Source of the DNA: Leishmania mexicana MHOM/GT/2001/U1103
Taxonomy: Eukaryota > Euglenozoa > Kinetoplastea > Trypanosomatida > Trypanosomatidae
Assembly (NCBI RefSeq): GCF_000234665.1
Contig: NC_018320.1
Coordinates: 624,985-688,984 of the forward strand
Direction: 5' to 3'
Length of the DNA stretch: 64,000 nucleotides
A program made the position numbers and the translations under genes. Positions 57,301-63,996 of this stretch are shown here, piece after piece. Position 1 is the first letter of the stretch. Each line of letters starts with the position of its first letter. Below the pieces are notes generated by a model, which saw only the letters and a program-made list of their open reading frames with translations, had not been told where the DNA came from and made no database searches.

Positions 57301-59934
57301 CTGCAGGAGGAGGAGGGGTGGGTGGAGGCGCTCGCAGCGGACGAGGCGTTCCAGCGTCACGCTGCGGAGTACGCGGACCTGGTGTGCGACCCGAAAAAGA
57401 ACGCTGCCGCGCTTCGCGGTGTGGAGGACGCGATGAACGAGCGCGGCGACGCTGTTGCGGCGACGCTGCGGCGCGCTGCTGCGATGGACGAGCTGGCGTC
57501 GCGCTACCCGTTCCTACGCCTGCAGGAGGAGGAGGGGTGGGTGGAGGCGCTCGCAGCGGACGAGGCGTTCCAGCGTCTCGCTGCGGAGTACGCGGAGCTG
57601 GTGTGCGACCCGAAAAAGAACGCTGCCGCGCTTCGCGGTGTGGAGGACGCGATGAACGAGCGCGGCGACGCTGTTGCGGCGACGCTGCGGCGCGCTGCTG
57701 CGATGGACGAGCTGACGTCGCGCTACCCGTTCCTACGGCTGCACGAGGAGGAGGGGTGGGTGGAGGCGCTCGCAGCGGACGAGGCGTTCCAGCGTCACGC
57801 TGCGGAGTACGCGGAGCTGGTGTGCGACCCGAAAAAGAACGCTGCCGCGCTTCGCGGTGTGGAGGACGCGATGAACGAGCGCGGCGACGCTGTTGCGGCG
57901 ACGCTGCGGCGCGCTGCTGCGATGGACGAGCTGGCGTCGCGCTACCCGTTCCTACGGCTGCACGAGGAGGAGGGGTGGGTGGAGGCGCTCGCAGCGGACG
58001 AGGCGTTCCAGCGTCACGCTGCGGAGTACGCGGAGCTGGTGTGCGACCCGAAAAAAAACGCTGCCGCGCTTCGCGGTGTGGAGGACGCGATGAACGAGCG
58101 TGGTAAATGGCTTGGAGCGCTGCTTTCTGAGAAAGGATTTCGTGATCTTGTGGACGGCGTGGTTGTGGCGGAAAGTAGATATCGGGAGAAAATTAGAAGC
58201 TCGGAGGTAGAATGGCGTGGGGGCGTGTCTGTTTCAGCTTTGTTGGAAGGTGAGAGTGCGGAGCGAAATTGGATTTTTTTACAGGAAGCGGAGAGGTTGT
58301 CTAATCTTCAGAGGTTGTTGTGCTCTTCGCGCTCTGCAGTCTCCGCGGCCATGCAGGCACGTTTTCAGAAGGAGTTTGCAGAGTGTGTAGCGGAGGAGGT
58401 GGCAGGTCGCAAGCGTGTGCAGTTTGAGGCGCAGGATAGTATCGCGTCAGTGGCGGTAGAGTTCAAGCAGCAAGAGGAGGAGACCATGCGGTGTGCCATA
58501 GTCGCTGTGGAGGAGTCTGCTGCACTTGAGCTTGCTGACGCTGCGTTGCGCGATCGTGGTGCGGCAGCGGAGCTGATGCGCTTGCGCCTCTACCGGACGC
58601 TGGCGGACTGCGAGGCAATGGAGGGCGAGTTGCGTGGTCAAGTGGCAGCTGATGAGGAAGCAACTCGTTTCAGTTTAGCTGCGCCTTTCGTCATGTGCGA
58701 GGAGACTCTGCAACGTAAAGTCATCCAGTCGCATGAGCAGCAGTTGACGGTGCAGCTGACTATGCGAGAGGATTGTGAGCGCGAGGTCGTTGTGCGCAAG
58801 ATGCATTCGCGACTGACTGCCTTCATTGAGTCTTGTGTGAAGGAGGAGGCGGATTCACGAAGTGCGCTGGAGTTGTCGGAGACGAGTACGCGCGACACTC
58901 TCGCTAAAGATGCGAAGAAACACATAGAGGCGCTTTCATTAGCAGCTTCATGGAAAAGCTCTCTGCTCCAAGACGAGGCGCTGGCCCGTGAGGGGGTTGA
59001 GCTCGATGAGAAGGGCATCCGAGAGTCCCTGAAAGGCGAGTGGCAGCTGATACGAGAGAGCCTGGCATCAAAGCTCCGGGGGGCCACGGAGCCCCGCAAG
59101 ACTCACGCGAAACTCAAAGCTACAAAGGCATTGCCGCCGATGAAGGAGAACTCGCCTGCCGTTGCCCTCTCCCCTGAACAGTCAGTTGCCCTTTTGCAGC
59201 GGGTTGGTCGGGGCCGTCTACTGCGAAGGAGGCTCCAGAAGCGTTTGGAGAATCGGCGCCGTGATATCCTCAAGCAGGGTGTGAGCCATATTCTCGCGGA
59301 GGAGTTTACGGGGAGACGCACTATTGTGGGGGATGAGTACTTGCAGCGACAAGGCTTGCGTAATCAGTACGATCGTGCGGTTCCCATGACACACTATGAT
59401 GACCCGGTTGATGTGGCGCTGCAGCAGCTGATGATAGCAGAGGAGTCTGAGCGCGACAATATCCTCAGCGACTACATTCTCGCCCGTGGTGCCATTGAGC
59501 GGGCAGAGCACAAGCAGTTTCTCAAACAGAAGGCGCTCTTGTGGGTCTCTGGGGCACCTGAGTCCTCTGATGACGACGAGGTGGCCGATCTGCACTCGTC
59601 AGACCTCCACGGTACTGACAGCACTCTGACGGCTGGAAGCTGGGAAAACCGCTCTCGAACTCGATACAAGGGATTCGAACTGGACGCCCTCGGTCGCTTC
59701 TTGCTCGACTACGAGAAGGACATCAACCAAATGCAGACGGCGCTGGCCGACTTCCGCCGCTTTGTGGCCATCGTGCACGACCAACTGAAGGATGCCCGAG
59801 ATCGCGCGGCGCAGGAGATTGTGCGCGGTGGCACAGGCGCTATTTGGGTGCCTGCGCGTCCGCTCCCCCTCGCAGATCTTGTGAGGGGCCCCAATACTCA
59901 GTACGAGGGCAAACGGGCTCATCGAACTCTGTAG
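48352..59934 (+). CDS. Giant CLU-family protein with homogenised 73-aa repeat array (contains assembly gap)
   Basis: About 3860 residues, including 34 unknown ones over a 100-N gap. CLU domain at about residues 80-265: RNWNAEFQLAWEM, FFRILPDSRSGRNYIASLRG, LSVPLSTMFYYRGMPVLAQA, VYEALDGRYYVTNSNATLTP. CLU-central-like helices lie at about 320-380 (ARGVNLCLLKQVAHRL ... CEMLCRSVKQEFYIEIQGKR). TPR-like helices follow (about 690-800; ALNNRGSIETELDWFDRAEE). Diverged YPFL repeats occupy about 840-1550, then a hydrophilic His/Thr/Glu linker (about 1710-1825). The near-identical 73-residue array covers 1827-3258. The C-terminal part is acidic coiled coil with an IQ-like motif (LLQRVGRGRLLRRRLQ). ATG 48352 (agccatgag) is the first ATG of the frame. 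Function unknown; the length and repeats suggest a cytoskeletal or flagellar structural role, as an inference. Confidence 0.75.
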   Translation: MRRPASATPARSAVSVAFRDDLAKKTPPSATRNDRSLSSNGSRWATESQLAICKNPSFPIQQTAPKPYLAACAEITPKGRNWNAEFQLAWEMESDTIEQAELRLRILHQIERDFEGEAAGTIVKIVRLENDMPAELLNFVQCFRVRNIFFRILPDSRSGRNYIASLRGILQSDSHLLSVPLSTMFYYRGMPVLAQALVPMTKRPKRLYGVNSTNDVEVEAELVFVAEALHIPLPDTGIEVYEALDGRYYVTNSNATLTPLFVDDTIMKRQEMLRICPEVVEGADNTMEVLDDRALQETVLQVCCRSTTATASATLTQVCESLHARGVNLCLLKQVAHRLLFAGHCDVRAVEQTVQLLACEMLCRSVKQEFYIEIQGKRMAYDELFLTRTLSKYFALVFAPPPQFRAKFLDVVSKKYGITAEDEYLIDVLISFRTEWKQRIMDRVCHLLGATIRKENGTMQVTWRPFANASVIPQLVDPGVAIQLAAVYNRVRTDPPHWYAFCLPLHWKVACWQHNFAEALSLVREDAAAQEERTGPQQLIRLMMERSVCHVSFQTRDWQCIQDGRSRFPSVLAGYEQWASHKTQGRRCIEYGFWLVDVAEALTEAPAELRSCVEEAVHYFYNAIARMPAYLRSEHGAWLHLQPYMGLLRCKKLLPSCSVDTHALVQHSVELSKVGWASDFFINYLSELGRQLEYEGNFADAIQVLLTAISLSKEKPTFAPDLHTLLADAAHVYRSWDLRTHADACIELTNEAIRYAAKYYGVESREYGVALNNRGSIETELDWFDRAEETLRNAGAALSAAGVPHGDPDYVAYARNLETLWRRRHPSQPRPTHLPGFLRRFPFLESACEGVPWDDVRPIEDGRFAALARERAQEADGTKEAYRLEADMKQRVGEIFRLLLSGATLKQYPFLPAQMEGVYVEGLSLMYDRIFLELATQWHHTPAASPARHLQERRMIAYVSVKARRTEDRRVYEHHVEDTFLELFGTSVNALLPVDFSEVVEDAEVQSLMNEYERLKAHRAPAAELDEAQARIGQRVDAFESEQWGWRQSISAWVPETLLHSCFLRDFSRDGALRDLLVARQHATHTGEIVIPHDILEARIEALCVSIWERGQLDRLYCRSESHQLQQRYRLSSPRVHLQPLSAIFEDLLEPWSTSLYASTDLDDRDRVVAAVHRRGRLNTDAEYLEQWYPRLRGTQCPTWMLVGLPHRFDAAYQRERLQWQASDGSTSAAALVRLRQYLAFIHTRAHKARVGVMRGRIRAEAMYPFLCLRYDGVHVLDLALGEDQIFCEHYADYTRLSSESKLSARRLQSCEERMKARAAVLAQQLREREAALQHRFGSYLRSSDAPLQWSSTFIEYTPRVLQCEQYHLAHSKEVAGSKAARDSARCAHRVRRYIRHMSQDQFQRRLIRGSYVEEIAERCPYLSLMPIASVSLSTLPFECRHEFRMLHATLFEPLRDTHEDMKGNPKRRSEAATVPVPPLCASLPAYQSESVLTKTHQLTCIVEEMAQEEFDAQLRLLKMFPGIPHAVLGVPTTQLVLPPNFEQQWSIAAKEGFNGPSTPAVYSALVECATFARALPLARQYLDELSLTSQPFLLYTTRQCVSLRHLPLRDDERYSALLKTYGALLVRSPPTSPECSLQRVRLAARADQLALRATRQWDRLLRQFPQPPALSDDQLVHLQKHPSMLRTARRAPDTTIDPHTTQAILQELDNQQRQDTDKAIANAELHTDLSFLHSSTEAQDVTGDSTLLQSYETVKRTLHTPSPLDDHETHTENKTHNNTMELTEDVPSSIIHSATGSHHPKHTMSRVAPEAIPSQSDASKNFTSSYPFLRLQEEEGWVEALAADEAFQRLAAEYADLVCDPKKNAAALRGVEDAMNERGDAVAATLRRAAAMDELASRYPFLRLHEEEGWVEALAADEAFQRLAAEYADLVCDPKKNAAALRGVEDAMNERGDAVAATLRRAAAMDELASRYPFLRLHEEEGWVEALAADEAFQRHAAEYADLVCDPKKNAAALRGVEDAMNERGDAVAATLRRAAAMDELASRYPFLRLHEEEGWVEALAADEAFQRHAAEYADLVCDPKKNAAALRGVEDAMNERGDAVAATLRRAAAMDELASRYPFLRLHEEEGWVEALAADEAFQGLAAEYADLVCDPKKNAAALRRVEDAMNERGDAVAATLRRAAAMDELASRYPFLRLQEEEGWVEALAADEAFQRHAAEYADLVCDPKKNAAALRGVEDAMNERGDAVAATLRRAAAMDELASRYPFLRLHEEEGWVEALAADEAFQRHAAEYADLVCDPKKNAAALRGVEDAMNERGDAVAATLRRAAAMDELASRYPFLRLQEEEGWVEALAADEAFQRHAAEYADLVCDPKKNAAALRGVEDAMNERGDAVAATLRRAAAMDELASRYPFLRLHEEEGWVEALAADEAFQRHAAEYADLVCDPKKNAAALRGVEDAMNERGDAVAATLRRAAAMDELASRYPFLRLHEEEGWVEALAADEAFQRLAAEYAELVCDPKKNAAALRGVEDAMNERGDAVAATLRRAAAMDELASRYPFLRLHEEEGWVEALAADEAFQGLAAEYAELVCDPKKNAAALRGVEDAMNERGDAVAATLRRAAAMDELASRYPFLRLQEEEGWVEALAADEAFQRHAAEYADLVCDPKKNAAALRGVEDAMNERGDAVAATLRRAAAMDELASRYPFLRLHEEEGWVEALAADEAFQRHAAEYAELVCDPKKNAAALRGVEDAMNERGKWLGALLSXXXXXXXXXXXXXXXXXXXXXXXXXXXXXXXXXXAAALRGVEDAMNERGDAVAATLRRAAAMDELASRYPFLRLHEEEGWVEALAADEAFQGLAAEYADLVCDPKKNAAALRGVEDAMNERGDAVAATLRRAAAMDELASRYPFLRLHEEEGWVEALAADEAFQRHAAEYADLVCDPKKNAAALRGVEDAMNERGDAVAATLRRAAAMDELASRYPFLRLQEEEGWVEALAADEAFQRHAAEYADLVCDPKKNAAALRGVEDAMNERGDAVAATLRRAAAMDELASRYPFLRLQEEEGWVEALAADEAFQRLAAEYAELVCDPKKNAAALRGVEDAMNERGDAVAATLRRAAAMDELTSRYPFLRLHEEEGWVEALAADEAFQRHAAEYAELVCDPKKNAAALRGVEDAMNERGDAVAATLRRAAAMDELASRYPFLRLHEEEGWVEALAADEAFQRHAAEYAELVCDPKKNAAALRGVEDAMNERGKWLGALLSEKGFRDLVDGVVVAESRYREKIRSSEVEWRGGVSVSALLEGESAERNWIFLQEAERLSNLQRLLCSSRSAVSAAMQARFQKEFAECVAEEVAGRKRVQFEAQDSIASVAVEFKQQEEETMRCAIVAVEESAALELADAALRDRGAAAELMRLRLYRTLADCEAMEGELRGQVAADEEATRFSLAAPFVMCEETLQRKVIQSHEQQLTVQLTMREDCEREVVVRKMHSRLTAFIESCVKEEADSRSALELSETSTRDTLAKDAKKHIEALSLAASWKSSLLQDEALAREGVELDEKGIRESLKGEWQLIRESLASKLRGATEPRKTHAKLKATKALPPMKENSPAVALSPEQSVALLQRVGRGRLLRRRLQKRLENRRRDILKQGVSHILAEEFTGRRTIVGDEYLQRQGLRNQYDRAVPMTHYDDPVDVALQQLMIAEESERDNILSDYILARGAIERAEHKQFLKQKALLWVSGAPESSDDDEVADLHSSDLHGTDSTLTAGSWENRSRTRYKGFELDALGRFLLDYEKDINQMQTALADFRRFVAIVHDQLKDARDRAAQEIVRGGTGAIWVPARPLPLADLVRGPNTQYEGKRAHRTL
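53830..58127 (+). repeat. 219-bp tandem repeat array in coding sequence
   Basis: Units of 219 bp (73 codons) begin with the codons for YPFL at 53830, 54049, 54268 and every 219 bp to 56458 (13 units). After the gap there is a part unit from 56744, then 56848, 57067, 57286, 57505, 57724 and 57943. Each encodes YPFLRLHEEEGWVEALAADE, a variable site (RL, RH or GL before AAEYA), D or E before LVCDPKK, then NAAALRGVEDAMNERGDAV and a helix ending DELAS. Units differ at only a few sites, including synonymous ones (gcg/gca in AAD; cgg/cgc before CTG). The final unit replaces GDAVAATL with GKWLGALL. Confidence 0.97.
56644..56743. other. Assembly gap, exactly 100 N
   Basis: A run of 100 Ns, the customary placeholder for a gap of unknown size. 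Left flank 56458-56643 is identical to the terminal array unit at 57943-58127, including the rare aaaaaaaacg and gagcgtggtaaatgg. The right flank resumes in mid-unit. The frame is kept across the Ns only because 100 plus the partial units happens to be a multiple of three. Confidence 0.98.
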
Positions 59935-60834
59935 ACAACGACAGCTGCTCTCCTCTTGTTCCGTTCACGTAGCCGCGGTAAACAAACTTGGCGTGCGTCT
60001 GCACCCATTGGGGTGTGAGAGCACACTTTCATGCTTTGCCATGCATCAATAAACCCTCTCCGCCGACCCACTGCCGGCGATTATTTCTCCTCGTCTCTCT
60101 GCATCATCGTATCTCTGTTACTACCATCTGTCATCTCGTTACTTGGATGATGATGCCGTCTTCTCGCGGTTGTAATGTACAATTCGCAGCTCCTTTTTTA
60201 TTCTCTGGCATCTGCACGAATCCCTGCATGCGCACGGCTATGTCTGTCTGTGTCTGTCACTGATGCGTGCGTTCATCGCTGCACCGACTGTGAGGCTGAT
60301 GCTGTTCACTTACGTTTTGATTCGCTGACATAAGTGCCCTTCGCTCATTATACAGAGATGCAACGACATGTACACATGCACAACCAAAATGAATACATCC
60401 GCGATCGTTTATGCTACTCGAGGTAATTACAAGTCGGTGCCGAAAAACCCCACGGGCGAAGCTCACCCGATTCTGTGTGCAGTAAGCGCTTTATAACTGT
60501 TCTGGTCAGCACGTGACGTTTGAATCTCTTCCTTTGTTGCGTTGTCCTGGGACGTATCATATCCCACCCCTTCTATCCAGTATACTTGCCTGCCCCAAAT
60601 GTACCGTTTGGCGCTGTCACTGTCATAACCTTTGCCTGTGCTCCTCAAAAACTCTCTTGCTTCCCGACCATTTCACTGTCTCGACTCCAAGGTGACCTTT
60701 CTTTCTTGTTTGCTTGTGCTATGTTGCGCCGGTTGCGTTCTTGAAGAGCAGCGACACTGACCACTCCCTGTGTCTCTGTGTGCACTCACCTCTTCTCTCG
60801 CTACGTTTCCCCCTTCGTTGACGGTGCACTACCA
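59935..60834 (+). other. Intergenic region, 0.9 kb
   Basis: No gene supported. GC content drops compared with the rest of the window. Pyrimidine-rich patches lie at about 60080-60130 and 60690-60830, before the TRAPPC2 start. Confidence 0.55.
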
Positions 60835-61251
60835 ATGCCGTTTACGCAATTCCTCGTTGTGGGACCCAGCGACGCCTGCCTCTTCGAGTACAGGGACAGC
60901 GGCACCACTATTAGCGGCAGCAGTGATAACGACTTGGCGCATCACTTCTCTCTTTACTCCGCATTAGATGTTATTGACGAGGTGATGTGGGCCAGAGGCG
61001 ATTTTCTTCTCAGCAAAGTCGATCGTCCCTACGGGGACTCGTACTACATCTCCGCGTACGTGGGTCTTGCCCCTGTTCGTCTTCTGCTCATGCAGGATTC
61101 TGAGCCAAAGGACTCGCTGTCCACCTTTTTTAGCGAGGCGTATCGGCTATGTGTACGGTACTTCATGAACCCATTCAGCACGACCTGCAAAAAGATCCAA
61201 AGTACTGCGTTTCAGGATGAGATTGCTCTGGTGTGTCACAAGTACTGCTGA
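60835..61251 (+). CDS. TRAPP subunit TRAPPC2 (Trs20/sedlin)
   Basis: Small core subunit of the TRAPP tethering complex, acting in ER-Golgi and Golgi traffic as part of a Rab/Ypt1 exchange factor. 138 residues; the human protein has 140. The longin-type fold is visible: FLVVGPSDACLFEY (first strands), then SLYSALDVIDEVMWARGDFL (family: AHAALDLVDENMW), YYISAYVGLAPVRLLLMQD and FFSEAYRLCVRYFMNPF (family: FFTDVYDLYIKFSMNPF). The C-terminal segment IQSTAFQDEIALVCHKY parallels IRSSAFDRKVQFLGKKH. ATG 60835 (accaatgcc) matches the family start; the frame is open upstream without another suitable ATG. It is the last intact gene before the telomere. Confidence 0.93.
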   Translation: MPFTQFLVVGPSDACLFEYRDSGTTISGSSDNDLAHHFSLYSALDVIDEVMWARGDFLLSKVDRPYGDSYYISAYVGLAPVRLLLMQDSEPKDSLSTFFSEAYRLCVRYFMNPFSTTCKKIQSTAFQDEIALVCHKYC

Positions 61252-62032
61252 CGGTCGTCGCTATCTCGGCACACGTGCAGGCACCCTATCGATCTCCTCA
61301 CCACTGTGTCTAGAGTGTCAACCTCTGCCGGCTCCCTGTACAGCTAGGGAGAAGCAGCGTTCTGTTTGTCTTTGCACACCACACTGCACTGATCTTGTTT
61401 CTTGCTTATGACGCCGCCCGTACCAGTTCCATACAGCCAAGAAAACGGAGATTCTGATTCGGCACGCTGCATCTGCTGATCTGTACCCCGTGCCGTATTC
61501 ATTCCGAGATTGCTGGTAGGGATGAGGAACACCACCTCTGCCTTCGTCCATGAGCGTCACGTCGTAATTACCCGCGTTCCCTTTCCATCTGTGGAATAGA
61601 GGGACAAGCTGATGCGAGAGTAAGCCCACTCCAACAGCTCCCCTGCAGTGAGCTGCGCGTTGCTGTCTTGCCTCATCCCTTTTTGTCCACACCAGTTGGG
61701 TTCTCTGCACAATTCTTGTTCATTCCTCTCCTCTTCATTCCTTTCTTATGATTTCATCGTTGTGAACACGCGCTTCTCCCAAATTTTGCCTATCTGAGTC
61801 GCGCGTATCTCTCTGTTCGTTTCGCTCCCTTTGTCTTGTTCCGCACTGCTTCGTGTCAAGGGGGTTTATCTCTTGCCTGTGTGCGCGCTCCTTTCCCTGC
61901 TGTGCTTCATGTCTTCAATTCTTTTTGTCTCGATTTTTTTAACGCCTTTTCCTTTCCATTCACATATCACCGTCGTACTCCCTGGAGCGCTGTGGGCAAC
62001 GACTCTCTCCCTTTCCGCAGCTCCTTCGCTCA
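61252..62032 (+). other. Region between TRAPPC2 and the subtelomeric retroposon remnant
   Basis: 3' UTR and spacer. No gene seen on either strand. Pyrimidine-rich sequence at about 61715-62030 directly abuts the RNase H remnant, so any reverse-transcriptase part of the element is missing here. Confidence 0.5.
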
Positions 62033-62430
62033 CTATGGACTGATGGTGCGGTGCAGCTACACATCACGTCACCAGAGCCCACGGTGCTCTATGATAGTAA
62101 TACACCCATAGGTCTAGCGACAGAAGACTGCCCCCACCCTTTGCGTTCAGCTACCGCACTGTCTGTGAAGCAATGGAACTGGGGACTCGACCTGCAGCGA
62201 AGACAAATGCGCCAACCAAGACGCAGAAAAAACGCCTTGTTGTTGGTACAGACTCGTTCTCCATCATGGCACTCGAGATAGGCCCCACAAGAGTGGAGAA
62301 TGACATACAGATACTTCATTGCGCACAAGTGCTGGCGCTGCAAGGCCGTCGTGTGGCCCTCTCACTTCACTATGTCTGTGGCCATTCTGAACTGGTGCAC
62401 GAATGCACTGCTAAGGAACTTCCCAAATGA
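62033..62430 (+). pseudogene. RNase H fragment of a degenerate ingi/L1Tc-like retroposon (DIRE-like)
   Basis: Two + frames each hold part of an RNase H domain. The first (62033 to about 62210) reads LWTDGAVQL ... PTVLYDSNTPIG ... ATALSVKQWNWGL, like the family's LWTDGS ... ALLYDSG ... AECVAMEAGL with the glutamate lost. The second (about 62230-62430) reads VVGTDSFSIMALEIGP ... QVLALQGRRVALSLHYVCGH and ELVHECTAKEL, like TDSLSAL-x-AL-x-GP ... HxGxxxNExADxLAK. The parts need a frame change between them, so the element is dead. Degenerate ingi-related elements (DIREs) are established in Leishmania, often near telomeres. It is annotated as a relic; no intact protein is possible from it. Confidence 0.6.
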
Positions 62431-63540
62431 GTACTGCCAGGGGTGCCGACGCCAAATGTACCGATCACCGACCCGGTCTCCAGTTTGAGCTGCCAGGCCC
62501 ACATCCCCTACAGCAGCGATACACCATATGACATGCTATGACAACAGCTACTTTGTAGCAGCCCTCCCCCGCCAACGAGTAGGGATGCTAACCTTACCAG
62601 GCGACAGGAGATCACCCTCACTCAGTTCCGCACAGAGCACCTGTGCGTAATTTGAATTCTTGCAGCAGAAGGTGACAGGCAAAGACAAGACGGAGATTGA
62701 CTGCCGCGTCGTAATTCGATGGTATTGTGGTACCCTCACTCTTGCCAGAGCCCCCGCCCCTTACCTCTTCCTTGGTATAAGGGCGTCCGACCCCGTGCTA
62801 GGCTTGATATGCCACGCGTGACTCGTAAATTGCACAACGCTGGAAGCACATCTTTCTTCCCCCTATGGTCTTGGATGCAATGGTGCGATTATGCATGTCG
62901 CACCCGCGCTGCATTGACTGCCCTCCCCGGCAGTCTATGATTGCCCCCTCTGGGCACTTTAGGAACGACAAACTATGAGCTCATTGTGCGGTGGGACGTG
63001 TTTGTCCATGGGTTCCATCTGCTTGAAACAGCCATTCCTGCCCAAGACGTTAGGAGTCAGAAGAGAGCGGGATTTCCGTGCTGACATGGACTCAAGGAAG
63101 TGTCCCGCTTGCCGCTACCCTCCATTGCTCTCATCGCCCGTGGCCCCCACCGGCTGGTCCTCGCTCCTCCTATGAATGCGTTATCTTTGGTGCCGGCTGT
63201 GCACAGCTGGTGCTCTTTACATTCCTGGCACCTCTTGAAAGGCCCCTTGGGACACGGGAGTGATGGATGTGACTCTTTTCCTGCAACCCGCACTGCTCTC
63301 AAAGCTTCCGGGCATACTCGGTTGTCGATGTAGCATTCGGTGTCCTCGTGGTTGTGCCTGCGCGATTTCCCACACCACTCTGGAGATGTTCGGCTACCCT
63401 GTTCTGTGTGTCTGTGCGCAGTTGCTTCTGTGACAGGATTGAGCATCCTCAGGACAAACCACTGCACTACTGCGCTACCTGCCCTGCGTGTTCTCTGTGC
63501 TTAGCCTGCTGCTGTATTTGTGTGTATTGTTAGTTGTTTG
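62431..63540 (+). other. Subtelomeric sequence, possible 3' remainder of the retroposon
   Basis: No intact gene. At about 62780-62900 a + frame reads MPRVTRKLHNAGSTSFFPLW followed by cysteines. This loosely resembles the segment after RNase H in ingi/L1Tc elements (basic helix, RxG, then Cys-rich fingers). The rest has no recognisable content and short ORFs on both strands. Confidence 0.35.
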
Positions 63541-63622
63541 CGTTGCTGCTGCGATGTGTGCGGACGTGTGTGGTGTAGGACTGTGATGGTGATGGTTATG
63601 GTTGTGGCTGTGGTTGTCTTGC
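63541..63622 (+). other. GT-rich telomere-adjacent stretch
   Basis: The + strand is strongly G/T-biased (atggtgatggttatggttgt and similar), a compositional transition into the telomeric block. No coding content. Confidence 0.6.
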
Positions 63623-63692
63623 TGTGACTTGGTGTGTGTGGTCTATTAAAGGTTGTTGTGTGCGTGTGTTATGGTACGGGGGAGGGTACGGG
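63623..63692. repeat. Telomere-associated 70-bp block, copy 1
   Basis: Starts tgtgacttggtgtgtgtggt and ends ggagggtacggg; it includes ctattaaagg. The same 70 bases recur at 63927-63996. It may correspond to the conserved sequence blocks of the Leishmania conserved telomere-associated sequence (LCTAS), but I cannot check the published consensus. Confidence 0.8.
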
Positions 63693-63908
63693 TTAGGGTT
63701 AGGGTTAGGGTCAGGGTCAGGGTTAGGGTTAGGGTTAGGGTTAGGGTTAGGGTTAGGGTTAGGGTTAGGGTTAGGGTTAGGGTTAGGGTTAGGGTTAGGG
63801 TTAGGGTTAGGGTTAGGGTTAGGGTTAGGGTTAGGGTTAGGGTTAGGGTTAGGGTTAGGGTTAGGGTTAGGGTTAGGGTTAGGGTTAGGGTTAGGGTTAG
63901 GGTTAGGG
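63693..63908 (+). repeat. Telomeric (TTAGGG)n array
   Basis: 36 hexamers. The fourth and fifth (63711-63722) are TCAGGG variants and the others are TTAGGG. The G-rich strand runs 5' to 3' toward the right edge, as expected at a right chromosome end. The array ends in tacgggtacggg before the second 70-bp block. Confidence 0.97.
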
Positions 63909-63926
63909 TACGGGTACGGGTGTTGT

Positions 63927-63996
63927 TGTGACTTGGTGTGTGTGGTCTATTAAAGGTTGTTGTGTGCGTGTGTTATGGTACGGGGGAGGGTACGGG
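63927..63996. repeat. Telomere-associated 70-bp block, copy 2
   Basis: Same sequence as 63623-63692, shifted by exactly 304 bp. It is followed by ttag at the window end, so another telomeric array probably begins there. Confidence 0.9.

Noticed and set aside
53862..58106. Long + frame ORFs of 919 and 494 residues inside the repeat array
   Set aside because: They are an alternative reading frame of the 219-bp unit. Because 219 is a multiple of three, any open frame in one unit stays open through all. The product is Arg/Gly/Cys-rich, and the frame carrying the YPFL units joins seamlessly to both unique ends of the gene.
63624..63953. 109-residue Leu-Gly repeat ORF and 92-residue Arg-Val repeat ORF
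   Set aside because: Translations of the telomeric hexamers; non-coding.
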